Assembly (NCBI RefSeq): GCF_019207085.1
Contig: NZ_JAATOM010000003.1
Coordinates: forward strand, 496,001-560,000
Reading direction: 5' to 3'
From: Variovorax sp. dw_308
GTDB taxonomy: Bacteria; Pseudomonadota; Gammaproteobacteria; Burkholderiales; Burkholderiaceae_C
Length of the DNA: 64,000 bases
Shown here: in pieces, positions 55,140-63,956 of the stretch
Position numbering within the stretch: the stretch's first letter is position 1
How the letters are laid out: every line of letters starts with the position of its first letter
Notes under the pieces: generated by a model
Told to the model about the DNA's origin: nothing
What the model saw: the letters and a program-made list of their open reading frames with translations, nothing else
Databases searched by the model: none
Program-made: the position numbers and the translations under genes

Positions 55140-56180
55140 ATGACCTCGAACTCGCCCGCCCCTCTCAGCTACAAGGATGCAGGAGTCGACATCGACGCGG
55201 GCGATGCCCTGGTCGACCGCATCAAGCCGCTTGCGAAGAAAACCATGCGCGAAGGCGTGCTGGCCGGCATCGGCGGGTTCGGCGCGCTGTTCGAAGTGCC
55301 CAAGCGCTACAAGGAACCGGTGCTGGTGAGCGGCACCGATGGCGTCGGCACCAAGCTCAAGCTGGCCTTCGAATGGAACATGCACGACACGGTCGGCATC
55401 GACCTGGTCGCGATGAGCGTGAACGACGTGCTGGTGCAAGGCGCCGAACCGTTGTTCTTCCTGGACTATTTCGCCTGCGGCAAGCTCGAAGTCGACACCG
55501 CTGCGGCGGTCATCGGCGGCATTGCGCGCGGTTGCGAATTGAGCGGCTGCGCACTGATCGGCGGCGAGACGGCGGAGATGCCCGGCATGTACCCGGCCGG
55601 CGAATACGACCTGGCGGGCTTCGCGGTCGGCGCGGTCGAGAAGTCGAAGATCCTCACCGGCGCCAGCGTGAAGCCGGGCGACGTGGTGCTGGGGCTTGCC
55701 TCCGCGGGCGTGCATTCGAACGGCTTCAGCCTGGTGCGCAAGGTGATCGAACGCGCGGGCAGCGACCTGCCTGCGACGCTGGATGGCCGGCCCTTCCGCC
55801 AGGCCGTGATGGCGCCGACGCGGCTCTACGTGAAGCCGGTGCTCGAGGCGCTCGGCCTGCACCCGATCAAGGCACTGGCCCACATCACCGGCGGCGGTTT
55901 GCTGGAGAACATCCCGCGTGTGCTGCCCGAGGGCATGGCCGCCCACTTGCAAAAGGGCAGCTGGCCGCAAACTGAGCTTTTCGCCTGGCTGCAGAAGGTG
56001 GCCGGCATCGACGACATCGAGATGAACCGTACTTTCAACAATGGCATCGGCATGGTGGTGGTGATCGACCCCGCGCACGCGGCGGCCTGCGCCGCGACGC
56101 TGCGCGCAGCCGGCGAATCGGTCCACGAAATTGGCGTGATCGCCGCTCGCGGCGAGGGCGCTGTGGTGGTGGTCCGCTGA
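55140..56180 (+). CDS. purM: phosphoribosylformylglycinamidine cyclo-ligase (AIR synthase)
   Basis: Fifth step of de novo purine synthesis, an ATP-dependent closure of the imidazole ring. The protein has 346 residues. Motifs: [53 protein letters not shown] and [11 protein letters not shown]. All are conserved family features, and the length is normal. Transcribed divergently from hda with 189 bp between. The next gene, PerM-like, starts 1 bp after its stop. Confidence 0.97.
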   Translation: MTSNSPAPLSYKDAGVDIDAGDALVDRIKPLAKKTMREGVLAGIGGFGALFEVPKRYKEPVLVSGTDGVGTKLKLAFEWNMHDTVGIDLVAMSVNDVLVQGAEPLFFLDYFACGKLEVDTAAAVIGGIARGCELSGCALIGGETAEMPGMYPAGEYDLAGFAVGAVEKSKILTGASVKPGDVVLGLASAGVHSNGFSLVRKVIERAGSDLPATLDGRPFRQAVMAPTRLYVKPVLEALGLHPIKALAHITGGGLLENIPRVLPEGMAAHLQKGSWPQTELFAWLQKVAGIDDIEMNRTFNNGIGMVVVIDPAHAAACAATLRAAGESVHEIGVIAARGEGAVVVVR

Positions 56181-56181
56181 C

Positions 56182-57306
56182 GTGAAGGAACTCCGGCCGC
56201 AGCGCGTCCCGACACAGGAGAAACGCGCCTCCGCGGCGGCGAATCCTGACTTGCGCGAAGTGGCGGGCCGCGGCACGCCGGCCTCCCGCAACGTGGTGAT
56301 CGCCAGCTACCTGCTGATCACCGGCGGCCTGTTGCTGGTGCTGTGGCAGAACTTGCTCCCGGGCTTGTTGTTCGTCTGCATCGGCTTCCTTGGCACGCGC
56401 CGTCTCTCGCGGCTCTTCCACGGCCTGCTGCGCCGCGCATGGACATTCGGCGACGGCACGAGACAGTCCTCCTGGGCCGGAGGCGCTGCCGCCGCGCTGG
56501 TGGTGCTGGCGCCCATCGGGCTGCTGGCGCTGGGCTACACGGAAGCGCGCGAGTTCGTGCTCAATGCACCTGAGCAATACCAGGAACTGCTCGATTACAT
56601 CGCCCGCACCATCCTTGAATTGAAGCTCAAGCTGCCGCCGGAAGTGGCGATGTACCTGCCTGAAGGTTCCGGCGAGGTTCAACGCATGGTGGCGAACTAT
56701 CTGCGCGCGCAGGCTGGCGCCCTGGCGAACACGGGACGGGCCTGGCTGGGTGGATTGCTGTTTTCATACGTCGGCCTGATCGTCGGTTCGCTGGCCGGAT
56801 TGGCGCGCGACAGCAAGCTCCAGGGGCCGCTAGCCAATGAATTGCGCCGGCGCATCCGCTTGTTTGGCGAGGCTTTTCGGCAGATCGTGGCGGCGCAGTT
56901 CTGGATTGCAGCCTTCAACACGATGCTGACCGCGCTGTTCCTGTTGCTGATCCTGCCGCTCTGGGACTTGGAGTTGCCGTATGCGCCGGCGCTCATCACG
57001 CTGACCTTCGTGGCCGGACTGGTGCCGATCGTGGGCAACCTCCTGTGCAACGCGGTGCTCACGCTGGTGGGGCTGTCGGTGTCGCCGATGGCAGCGGCCG
57101 CGTGCCTGGTCTTCCTGATCCTGATCCACAAGGCGGAGTACGTGATCAACGCCAAGGTTGTAGGTAGCCGCACGCACATGGCCGTGTGGGAACTGCTGGC
57201 GGTGATGTTCGTGGCCGAGGCGGTGTTCGGCCCGGCCGGGCTGGTGGCGGCGCCGCTGTTCTACGCGTATCTCAAGAAAGAGCTCCAGGCGGCCAAGCTC
57301 GTTTGA
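56182..57306 (+). CDS. AI-2E / PerM-family membrane protein
   Basis: Inner-membrane protein of 374 residues with about seven helices. After a charged N-terminal leader comes NVVIASYLLITGGLLLVLW; the family's conserved core near the C-terminus is seen in APALITLTFVAGLVPIVGN and VNAKVVGSRTHMAVWELLAV. Members include TqsA (AI-2 export) and Na+/H+ antiporters; the substrate here is unknown. The start is GTG at 56182, one base after purM. This hda/purM/perM neighbourhood is conserved in Burkholderiales. Confidence 0.9.
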   Translation: MKELRPQRVPTQEKRASAAANPDLREVAGRGTPASRNVVIASYLLITGGLLLVLWQNLLPGLLFVCIGFLGTRRLSRLFHGLLRRAWTFGDGTRQSSWAGGAAAALVVLAPIGLLALGYTEAREFVLNAPEQYQELLDYIARTILELKLKLPPEVAMYLPEGSGEVQRMVANYLRAQAGALANTGRAWLGGLLFSYVGLIVGSLAGLARDSKLQGPLANELRRRIRLFGEAFRQIVAAQFWIAAFNTMLTALFLLLILPLWDLELPYAPALITLTFVAGLVPIVGNLLCNAVLTLVGLSVSPMAAAACLVFLILIHKAEYVINAKVVGSRTHMAVWELLAVMFVAEAVFGPAGLVAAPLFYAYLKKELQAAKLV

Positions 57307-57426
57307 ACGCGCGACAGACGCTTGTTGTCCGTTATTGATCGGTTCGTGTCCTTCCCGGCTGGGACGGCGGGCTTGTCGCGAAGGAAGATCAGGCGCACCA
57401 TCCACTTCGCCGAAAAGGGCGCGCCC

Positions 57427-57984
57427 ATGAAAAGCTGTCTCATAGTGATCGACGTCCAGGAGTCGTTCCGCCATCGCCCCTATTCGACGGAACGCGACAT
57501 GACGCCGTACCTGGCTGCGCAGAATGCGTTGATCGAGGGCTGCGTGGCGGCCGATGTGCCGGTCGTACGGGTGCTTCATTCGGACGGGCCGGAAGTCGCC
57601 GGCAACCCCTTTGCGCTGGCCTCGGGCCATGTGCGCCCGCTGGAAGGGCTCACCGATTTCGCACCCGCAGCCACCTTCACCAAGCATCGCCACAGCGCGC
57701 TCGTTGGCACCGGCCTGGACGTGTGGCTCACGCAGAACGGCATCGGCAAGATCATCGTCAGCGGCATCCGCACCGAGCAATGCTGCGAGACGACCACCCG
57801 CCACGCCTGGGACAGCGGCTGGCAGGTCGACTACGTGCTCGACGCCACCCTCACCTACGACATGGTGCAGCCGGACGGCCGGCCCTTGCCCGCCGCGGAC
57901 ATCAAGGCGCGCACCGCGACCGTGCTCGAAGGCCGCTTCGCCCATGTCTGCACGGTGTCGCAAGCGCTGGCCAGGCTGGGCTGA
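57427..57984 (+). CDS. isochorismatase-like cysteine hydrolase
   Basis: Hydrolase of 185 residues with the cysteine hydrolase fold. The catalytic triad fits Asp9 (LIVIDVQ), Lys86 (FTKHRHSAL) and Cys119 (GIRTEQCCETTTR). Members include nicotinamidase, N-carbamoylsarcosine amidase and biuret-type hydrolases; the substrate is not clear here. The ATG at 57427 starts the first beta strand. It is the first of four same-strand genes (cysteine hydrolase, GST, DJ-1/PfpI, GlxA regulator) spaced 24 bp apart or overlapping, suggesting one operon. Confidence 0.88.
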   Translation: MKSCLIVIDVQESFRHRPYSTERDMTPYLAAQNALIEGCVAADVPVVRVLHSDGPEVAGNPFALASGHVRPLEGLTDFAPAATFTKHRHSALVGTGLDVWLTQNGIGKIIVSGIRTEQCCETTTRHAWDSGWQVDYVLDATLTYDMVQPDGRPLPAADIKARTATVLEGRFAHVCTVSQALARLG

Positions 57985-58008
57985 CAGGTCAGGAAAGTCA
58001 GGACACCG

Positions 58009-58644
58009 ATGGACTACTCGCTTTACGGGCATCCCGAATCCGGCCACTCGTTCAAGGTCAAGCTCGCGCTGGAAGTGGCCGACATCCCGCATGACTACGA
58101 GGTGGTCGACATCTCCGGGCCGCACCCCGAGCGCCCGGAGCCCTTCCGCAGCCTGGCGCGCTATGGCGAGGTGCCGGTGCTGGTGTACCGGCAGCAGGCC
58201 TATGTGCAGTCCAACGCGATCCTGCTCTTCCTGGCGGCGCAGACGCACCGCTTCGGCGGAGAGGACACTGCCCGCCTGGCGCGTGCGCAGGAGTGGCTGT
58301 TCTGGGAGGCCAACCGGCTGGGCCTGAGCCTGGCGCACCTGCGCTTCGCGCGGCGCTTCGATGCGCTGAGCTATCCGGAGGGCTCGCTGGTGTGGTTCGA
58401 GCGACGCTATGCGCACGACATCCATCGGCTGGACCAGGAGTTCCGCGATGGTCGCCGCTTCGTCCTCGACGACGCGCCGAGCGTTGCCGACTTCAGCCTG
58501 TGCGGCTACCTCTACTGGGCCGACCAGGCGCAGGTCGATGTGCCGCCGGGCGTGGCCGGCTGGCTCGAGCGCATCAGCCAGTTGCCCGGCTGGGCTGCGC
58601 CCGCCGACCTGCTCGCGGACAGGAAGGCGGCGGTCCATGTCTAA
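58009..58644 (+). CDS. glutathione S-transferase
   Basis: Cytosolic GST of 211 residues. The N-terminal thioredoxin-like domain (DYSLYGHPESGHSFKVKLALEVADI, then YGEVPVLVYRQQAYVQSNAILLFLA) binds glutathione: the cis-Pro in EVPVL and QSNAI are the G-site motifs. The C-terminal helical domain contains FVLDDAPSVADFSLCGYLYWAD, the N-capping box. A Ser/His near residue 11-13 would be the catalytic side chain. Its 3' end overlaps the DJ-1/PfpI gene by eight bases. Role presumably detoxification within the operon. Confidence 0.9.
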   Translation: MDYSLYGHPESGHSFKVKLALEVADIPHDYEVVDISGPHPERPEPFRSLARYGEVPVLVYRQQAYVQSNAILLFLAAQTHRFGGEDTARLARAQEWLFWEANRLGLSLAHLRFARRFDALSYPEGSLVWFERRYAHDIHRLDQEFRDGRRFVLDDAPSVADFSLCGYLYWADQAQVDVPPGVAGWLERISQLPGWAAPADLLADRKAAVHV

Positions 58645-59266
58645 GGTGCTGATCCTGGCCTTCGATGGCGTGGAAGCGTTGGACTTCGCAGGACCGTTCG
58701 AGGTCTTCACCACAGCCACCCGCATGCACCAGCGCCTGCATCCCGATGCCGCGCCCTTGTTCTCCGTGGCCTCGGTGGCGGACGTTGCCGATACAGGGCA
58801 GGCGGTCGCCGCACGCGCCGGCCTGCGCCTGCTGCCGGACCACACCCTGGCCCAGAGCCCTCCGGCCGATGTGCTGATCGTGCCCGGCGGGGTCGTCGAC
58901 ACGCCGATGGCCAGCAGCGCCACGCTGGCCTGGATCGCAAGGCAGGCGGGCGCGGCGCGCATCACGGCCTCCGTATGCACCGGCGCCTTCCTGCTGGCCG
59001 CGGCCGGCGTGGCCGGCGATGGCGACATCGTCACGACGCACTGGGAAGACGTGGCTGATCTGCGTCGACAGTTTCCGGCGCTGCAGGTGCAGCAAGGCCC
59101 CCGCTGGGTGGACAACGGCCGCGTCGTCACATCGGCCGGCATCAGCGCGGGCATCGACATGAGCCTGCACCTGGTCGAACGCCTGGCCGGCCGCGCACTG
59201 GCCGAGCGCACGGCGCGTCAGATGGACTTCGAATGGACCGAGAACGAGACCCAAGAACCCGCGTAG
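58637..59266 (+). CDS. DJ-1/PfpI-family protein
   Basis: Single-domain protein of 209 residues. The nucleophile elbow is ASVCTGAFLLAAAG with Cys114; the conserved Glu is at residue 22 in AGPFEVF, and IVPGG lies before it. This matches the isonitrile hydratase / PfpI-like branch of the family, also used as the ligand domain of GlxA regulators. No AraC domain is attached. The stop lies 34 bp inside the next gene, a GlxA-type regulator with the same fold, so two related proteins are encoded back to back. Confidence 0.9.
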   Translation: MSKVLILAFDGVEALDFAGPFEVFTTATRMHQRLHPDAAPLFSVASVADVADTGQAVAARAGLRLLPDHTLAQSPPADVLIVPGGVVDTPMASSATLAWIARQAGAARITASVCTGAFLLAAAGVAGDGDIVTTHWEDVADLRRQFPALQVQQGPRWVDNGRVVTSAGISAGIDMSLHLVERLAGRALAERTARQMDFEWTENETQEPA

Positions 59267-60234
59267 TCTTCGTGCTGCAGGCCCGCAGCCTGGTGCTCGA
59301 CTGGGCCGGGCCGGCCGAGGCCTTGCGTATCGCCAACCAGCAGCTGGTGGCTCGTGGCGACGCGGCCCGATTCGCGCTGGAATTCGTCAGTGCCGAGTCT
59401 GCATCGGTCACGTCCGTGGGCGTCGCATTGCAAGGCCTGGCGCCGCTGCCGACGCATTGGGACGATCGGGCCACCTGGGTGGTGCTGGTCGGGTTGCCGG
59501 GCGACGCCATTGACGTCGAGAACCCTGAGGCCCGCGCGCTGCTGCACTGGCTGCGTGGCCTGCGGCTGGAGGCCGGCCGGCTCGAACTGGTGACGGTCTG
59601 CGCAGGTGCCGTGCTCGCCGCGCACGCAGGCCATCTCGCCGGCCGGCGCGCCACCACGCACCACCATCACCTCGACGAGTTGCAACGTATCGAGCCACGC
59701 TGCGACGTGGTCGCCAATCGCGTGTTCGTGCTCGACGCGCCCCTCTACAGCAGCGCCGGCGTGACGACCGGCATCGACCTGGTGCTGCACCGCATCGGCG
59801 AGACCTGCGGGGAGGCGCTCGCGGCGCAGGTGGCGCAGACGATGGTGGTGGCGCTGCGACGCGGCCCGCACGACCCGGAGTTGTCGCCCTTCCTCGCCTA
59901 TCGCAACCACATGCATGCCGCGTTGCACCGTGTGCAGGACGCGGTGAGCGAGCAACCCGGCAACAAGTGGGACGTGCCACGCATGGCCGGTGTCGCCCTG
60001 ACGTCGCCGCGGCACCTGACGCGGCTGTTCGTCGAGCATGCAGGCGTGCCGCCGCTGGAGTACCTGCGCCGCATCCGCCTGGCCAGTGCACAGCTCGCGC
60101 TGGGCTCCGGCGCCACGGTCACGCGCGCGGCGGAGCGGGCGGGATTCAGTTCCGACACGCAACTGCGCCGCGCTTGGCGGCAGTTCGGACTGCCCGGGTC
60201 ACCGTCCAGGCAGGCAGCGCCCGCACGGCGCTGA
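59233..60234 (+). CDS. GlxA-family transcriptional regulator (DJ-1 domain plus AraC domain)
   Basis: Regulator of 333 residues. Residues about 10-190 form a DJ-1/PfpI-like sensor (VVFVLQARSLVLDWAGPAEAL, VTVCAGAVLAAHAGHLAGRRATTHH); the C-terminal AraC domain has two helix-turn-helix parts with DVPRMAGVALTSPRHLTRLFVEH and VTRAAERAGFSSDTQLRRAWRQ. The ATG at 59233 overlaps the previous gene by 34 bp, but the first beta strand begins at residue 10, so no later start is acceptable. It probably controls the four-gene unit it ends. Confidence 0.9.
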   Translation: MDRERDPRTRVVFVLQARSLVLDWAGPAEALRIANQQLVARGDAARFALEFVSAESASVTSVGVALQGLAPLPTHWDDRATWVVLVGLPGDAIDVENPEARALLHWLRGLRLEAGRLELVTVCAGAVLAAHAGHLAGRRATTHHHHLDELQRIEPRCDVVANRVFVLDAPLYSSAGVTTGIDLVLHRIGETCGEALAAQVAQTMVVALRRGPHDPELSPFLAYRNHMHAALHRVQDAVSEQPGNKWDVPRMAGVALTSPRHLTRLFVEHAGVPPLEYLRRIRLASAQLALGSGATVTRAAERAGFSSDTQLRRAWRQFGLPGSPSRQAAPARR

Positions 60235-60241
60235 CGCACGC

Positions 60242-60787
60242 CTACAGATAGCCGCAAAAACGCAGCACGTGGCCGTCCGGCTCGCGAATGGCGAATTCGC
60301 GCAAGCCCCAGGGCTGCGACGCAGGCGGCTCGACCACCTCGACGCCGCGCTTGAGGTAGGTCGCATGCAATCCATCGACGTCATAACCCACATGGATGAC
60401 GATTTCGCCGCGCCACTGGCGCGTTTCCCGCGCATTGCATTGCCACAGGCGGATGTAGACGGCGTCGCCCTGGCCGTGGCCGTCCGGCACGATGGCGTGC
60501 CGGACGAGTCCATTTCCGCCGCTTCGAGCGTCCGCATCGAAGGCATCGAAAGCGGGCACATGCCGAACCCGCGCATAGCTCGGCGGCTCGCCGGCGATGA
60601 AGTCCAGCTCGAAGCCCAGCACGTCGCGAAAATAGCGCGCCGCGCGCGTCACGTCGGAAACCGGCAACACCGGCTGGATGCCATGGAATTGATGCCGGGC
60701 GCCCAGGCCGCCCGCGACACCGACGCCTGGCGCCGCCTCGGTCCTGCGCGGCAGCCCGAGGGGCCCGCCGTCGCGGTCCGCAGCCAT
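60242..60787 (-). CDS. VOC-family (glyoxalase/bleomycin-resistance) protein
   Basis: Protein of 181 residues with the vicinal oxygen chelate fold: FHGIQPVLPVSDVTRAARYFRDVLGFELDFI at the start of the domain, then HVGYDVDGLHATYLKRGVEVVEPP and a C-terminal REPDGHVLRFCGYL. Members range from glyoxalase to antibiotic-binding proteins. The N-terminal 30 residues are low in conserved features, so a later start is possible. The ATG overlaps the SirB1-like stop by one base (TGATG), showing coupling. It is convergent with the GlxA gene, 7 bp apart. Confidence 0.85.
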   Translation of the reverse strand: MAADRDGGPLGLPRRTEAAPGVGVAGGLGARHQFHGIQPVLPVSDVTRAARYFRDVLGFELDFIAGEPPSYARVRHVPAFDAFDADARSGGNGLVRHAIVPDGHGQGDAVYIRLWQCNARETRQWRGEIVIHVGYDVDGLHATYLKRGVEVVEPPASQPWGLREFAIREPDGHVLRFCGYL

Positions 60788-61638
60788 CAGTTTTCGGCGC
60801 GGCGCAAGGCCGCGACACGCTCGGCAATCGCGTCGATGTCGAGCGCGTCTTCCACATGGGCCAGGTAGGTTTCGAGGTCGCGCACCGCGAGCGATGCATT
60901 GCCCTGCGCGGCATGCGCCAGGCCGCGGTCGCGATGCTCGCCCCAAGCCTCGGGCAGGAGCACGATCAGCCGGTCCTGCACCGCGATGGCGCGCTGCCAG
61001 TCTTCCTGCGTGCGATGCACTTCCTTCAGGTTGTGCAGCATGCGCGCGATGATGTCGCGCGGCGTGGCGGGCTGCAGGTAGAGGCCCAGCGGAACGTCGA
61101 AATCTCCCACCAGGCCGTTGCTGCGCTTGTAGGGCTCCAGCCGCTCGGTGAGTTCCTCGCGGGAGAGCGAGCGGCCGGTGAACGGATCGATCACCACCTG
61201 CCCCTTCGGCAGCGTGACCTTGAGCATGAAGTGCCCCGGAAACCCGACGCCGCGCGCCTGCAGGCCGAGGCCCTGCGCCAGTTCCATCCACAGCACGGCC
61301 AGCGAGATCGGTATGCCGCGGCGTGTGCGCAATACGGCGTTCAGGTAGCTGTTGTCGGGGTCGTAGTAGTCGTTGACGTTGCCGCCGAAGTTCAGGTCAT
61401 GGAAAAAGAACTGGTTGAGCAGTCGCAACCGTTGCAAGGGCGCTGCATCGGCGGGCAGGCGGCGCTTCAAACGGGCCAGCAACTGATCGATGTCGCCTAG
61501 CACCTGCTGCACGTCGAGGTCGGGGTATTCGTCCTGCGCGAGGCTGGCAGCGGCCTCCAGGAGGGGGAAATGGTCGTCGCTCTCCACCAGGGTACGGAAG
61601 TACTCCAGGGCGGTGGGAGCGGAAAGGCTCAACGGCAT
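60787..61638 (-). CDS. SirB1-family protein (transglutaminase-like plus TPR)
   Basis: Protein of 283 residues. The N-terminal transglutaminase-like domain has LLNQFFFHDLNFGGNVNDYYDPDNSYLNAVLRTRRGIPISLAVLWMELA broken by turns, the VGFPGHFMLK motif and a DPFTGR ending; the C-terminal TPR-like helices have ARMLHNLKEVHRTQEDWQRAI. SirB1 proteins are widespread with unproven function. Located between murJ and the VOC gene on the same strand as both. Confidence 0.9.
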   Translation of the reverse strand: MPLSLSAPTALEYFRTLVESDDHFPLLEAAASLAQDEYPDLDVQQVLGDIDQLLARLKRRLPADAAPLQRLRLLNQFFFHDLNFGGNVNDYYDPDNSYLNAVLRTRRGIPISLAVLWMELAQGLGLQARGVGFPGHFMLKVTLPKGQVVIDPFTGRSLSREELTERLEPYKRSNGLVGDFDVPLGLYLQPATPRDIIARMLHNLKEVHRTQEDWQRAIAVQDRLIVLLPEAWGEHRDRGLAHAAQGNASLAVRDLETYLAHVEDALDIDAIAERVAALRRAEN

Positions 61639-61736
61639 GTGTCTTTGTAGTAGAGCGGGCGGGGAGCGTCAAGGCGGAGTACGCCAGCCGGCGCATTTGC
61701 AGCCATGTGCGGCCCTGTGCGGCCCTGTTGCGGGCC

Positions 61737-63299
61737 TCAGCGCCGCATGAAACTGCGCAGCTTGACGCCCGCCAGCGCCAGCGCCCCGAAATAGAGCGCA
61801 GCGGCGCCTGCGATCACGGCCGCCAGGAGGCCGATGCGCAGCAGGCGTTGCTCGCGCAGGCCGATCCAGTCGAAATGGCCATTGGCCCAGACCAGCAAGG
61901 CGCCCATCAACAGCGTGGCCGCGGTCACCTGCGCGATGAAGAGCCACCATCCCGGCCCCGGCTTGAAGCTGCCGACGCGGCGCAGCCCGATCAGCAACGC
62001 CGTGGCGTTGACCAGTTGCGCAATGCCGATCGAGAGCGTCAGCCCCGCATGCTGCAGGAAGGGCACCAGTGCGAGGTTGAGCAGTTGCGTCAGAGCCAGT
62101 GTGGCCAGGCTGATGCGCATTGGCGTGCGCATGTCGTGGCGCGCGTAGAAACCCGCCGCCAGCACCTTGATCGAGACGATGCCCAGGAGCCCGGTGCCAT
62201 AGCCCATCAGCGCTTCGGCCGTGCGCAGCACGCTGGCGTCATCGAAGGCGCCGTTGTGAAACAGCACCGCCACCAGGGGCTTTGCGAACACCAGCAAGGC
62301 CAGCGCGCAGGGCACCGCCAGCAGCACGATGAGGCGCAGGCCCCAGTCGAGCATGGCGGAGAAGCGCTGGTCGTCCTTGGCGGCGCGTGCGCTGGCGAGT
62401 TGCGGCATCAGCACCACACCCAGCGCCACGCCCAGCATGGCGCTGGGGAATTCCATCAGGCGGTCGGCGGCGGTGATCCAGGTGACGCTGCCCTCGGCAA
62501 GGTGCGAGGCGATCTGGGTATTGATCAGCAACGAAATCTGCGCGCCGCTCACACCGATGAGCGCTGGCAGCATCAGCCGCAGGATCTTGCGCGTGCCCGG
62601 GTCAGCCCATGCCTCGCGAATGGCCGAGATGCGCACGCCGATGCGCGGCAGCATGCCGATCTTTTTCAGCGCCGGCAATTGCAGCGCCAGTTGCAGCACA
62701 CCGCCCACCATGACCCCCACGCACTGCGCGTAGATCGGCTCGATGCCCCAGCGTGTGAACAGCGGCGCACCCACCACGATCGACGTGATGAGCGCGATGT
62801 TGAGCAGCACCGGCGACGCCGCCGGCACCACGAACTTGCGCCAGGTGTTCAGGATGCCGCCCGCCAGCGCCACCAGCGACATGAAGCCGATGTACGGGAA
62901 CATCCAGCGCGTCATGATCACGGCGCCGTCGAAGCCGCCGGATTTCTGCAGCCCGCTCGCCATCGCCCACACCATGAGCGGCGCGCCGATCACGCCGGCA
63001 ATGCACAGCACCACCAGCGTCCAGGTCAGCAGCGTGCCGACATGGTCCACCAGCTTCTTCGCCCCGGCCTCGCCCTCCTCCGTCTTGCAGGCCGCCAGCA
63101 CCGGCACGAAGGCTTGGCTGAAAGCGCCCTCCCCCAATACCCGACGAAACAGGTTGGGTATGCGAAAGGCGACGTAGTAAGCATCCGTGAGGGCGTTGAC
63201 GCCGAATACGGAGCTGAAAAGCACATCGCGGATGAGACCGGTGATGCGCGAAGCGAGCGTCAGCAGGGAGACGGTGGAGGCGGATTTGAATAGGGACAC
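61737..63299 (-). CDS. murJ: lipid II flippase MurJ
   Basis: Essential MOP-superfamily flippase of 520 residues carrying lipid II across the inner membrane. About fourteen hydrophobic helices; the N-terminal region has LLTLASRITGLIRDVLFSSVFG, and the lumenal residues R/N appear in the FRIPNLFRRVLGEGAFSQAFVP motif. The start is GTG at 63299. It is divergent from rpsT across a 220-bp gap with the rpsT promoter, the standard betaproteobacterial order. Confidence 0.95.
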   Translation of the reverse strand: MSLFKSASTVSLLTLASRITGLIRDVLFSSVFGVNALTDAYYVAFRIPNLFRRVLGEGAFSQAFVPVLAACKTEEGEAGAKKLVDHVGTLLTWTLVVLCIAGVIGAPLMVWAMASGLQKSGGFDGAVIMTRWMFPYIGFMSLVALAGGILNTWRKFVVPAASPVLLNIALITSIVVGAPLFTRWGIEPIYAQCVGVMVGGVLQLALQLPALKKIGMLPRIGVRISAIREAWADPGTRKILRLMLPALIGVSGAQISLLINTQIASHLAEGSVTWITAADRLMEFPSAMLGVALGVVLMPQLASARAAKDDQRFSAMLDWGLRLIVLLAVPCALALLVFAKPLVAVLFHNGAFDDASVLRTAEALMGYGTGLLGIVSIKVLAAGFYARHDMRTPMRISLATLALTQLLNLALVPFLQHAGLTLSIGIAQLVNATALLIGLRRVGSFKPGPGWWLFIAQVTAATLLMGALLVWANGHFDWIGLREQRLLRIGLLAAVIAGAAALYFGALALAGVKLRSFMRR

Positions 63300-63469
63300 G
63301 GCGCGGGGAGTGTAGGTGCACCTACCCGACGCACCCTGTTGCAGGCAAGCGCCGCAAAGGCCGTTCGTGAAACACCATGGATCCGACTTCGCCGGGCCAT
63401 TGGTGTTGCCCGCGGTAGGGGGTGAGAGCCGCCACGCGGCGACCTGGGGGTGAGCGACAGGTCTCGGGC

Positions 63470-63475
63470 TATAAT
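63470..63475 (+). promoter_or_regulatory. -10 box of rpsT
   Basis: A consensus TATAAT 45 bases upstream of the rpsT ATG, in the divergent gap to murJ. The -35 position has no TTGACA-like hexamer. Confidence 0.65.
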
Positions 63476-63519
63476 CTTCGGCTTTGCTGCAACATCCCCA
63501 GACACCAAGGAACTAAATC

Positions 63520-63831
63520 ATGGCATCCGCCAAGCCGAAGAAAAAGAACCCGCGCCTCGCGTCGGGCCGCAAGCGCGTCCGCCAGGACGTCAAGCTCAAC
63601 GCTGCGAACACCTCGCTGCGCTCCAAATACCGTACCGCTGTGAAGAACGTCGAAAAGGCCGTGCTGGCCGGCGACGTGACCAAGGCGAAGGATCTGTTCG
63701 CCAAGGCACAGAGCATTGTCGACCTCGTGGCCGACAAGGGCATCTTCCACAAGAACAAGGCAGCTCGCGACAAGAGCCGCCTGTCGGCCAAGGTCAAGGC
63801 GCTCGCCCTGGCCCCCGCAGCCGCCGCCTGA
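63520..63831 (+). CDS. rpsT: 30S ribosomal protein S20
   Basis: Small-subunit protein of 103 residues, very basic and helical: [38 protein letters not shown] and [22 protein letters not shown]. It has an Ala-rich C-terminal tail common in Burkholderiales. It is monocistronic, with its own promoter and terminator. Confidence 0.97.
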   Translation: MASAKPKKKNPRLASGRKRVRQDVKLNAANTSLRSKYRTAVKNVEKAVLAGDVTKAKDLFAKAQSIVDLVADKGIFHKNKAARDKSRLSAKVKALALAPAAAA

Positions 63832-63910
63832 CACTTTCGTCGGGCCAAGCCCGGATGATCGCCACAGCGCTTTCATCCGCCGTTTGACAGGGGTGCGCTG
63901 CAGCAAAAGT

Positions 63911-63936
63911 AAAAAACCGCCTTCGGGCGGTTTTTT
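63911..63936 (+). terminator. bidirectional terminator after rpsT
   Basis: AAAAAACCGCC-TTCG-GGCGGTTTTTT is a perfect 11-bp stem with tetraloop and T-runs on both strands. It lies 80 bp after the rpsT stop and just after the stop of the convergent gene at the window end. Confidence 0.94.
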
Positions 63937-63956
63937 CATGGGTGTTTCGCCTTGTC

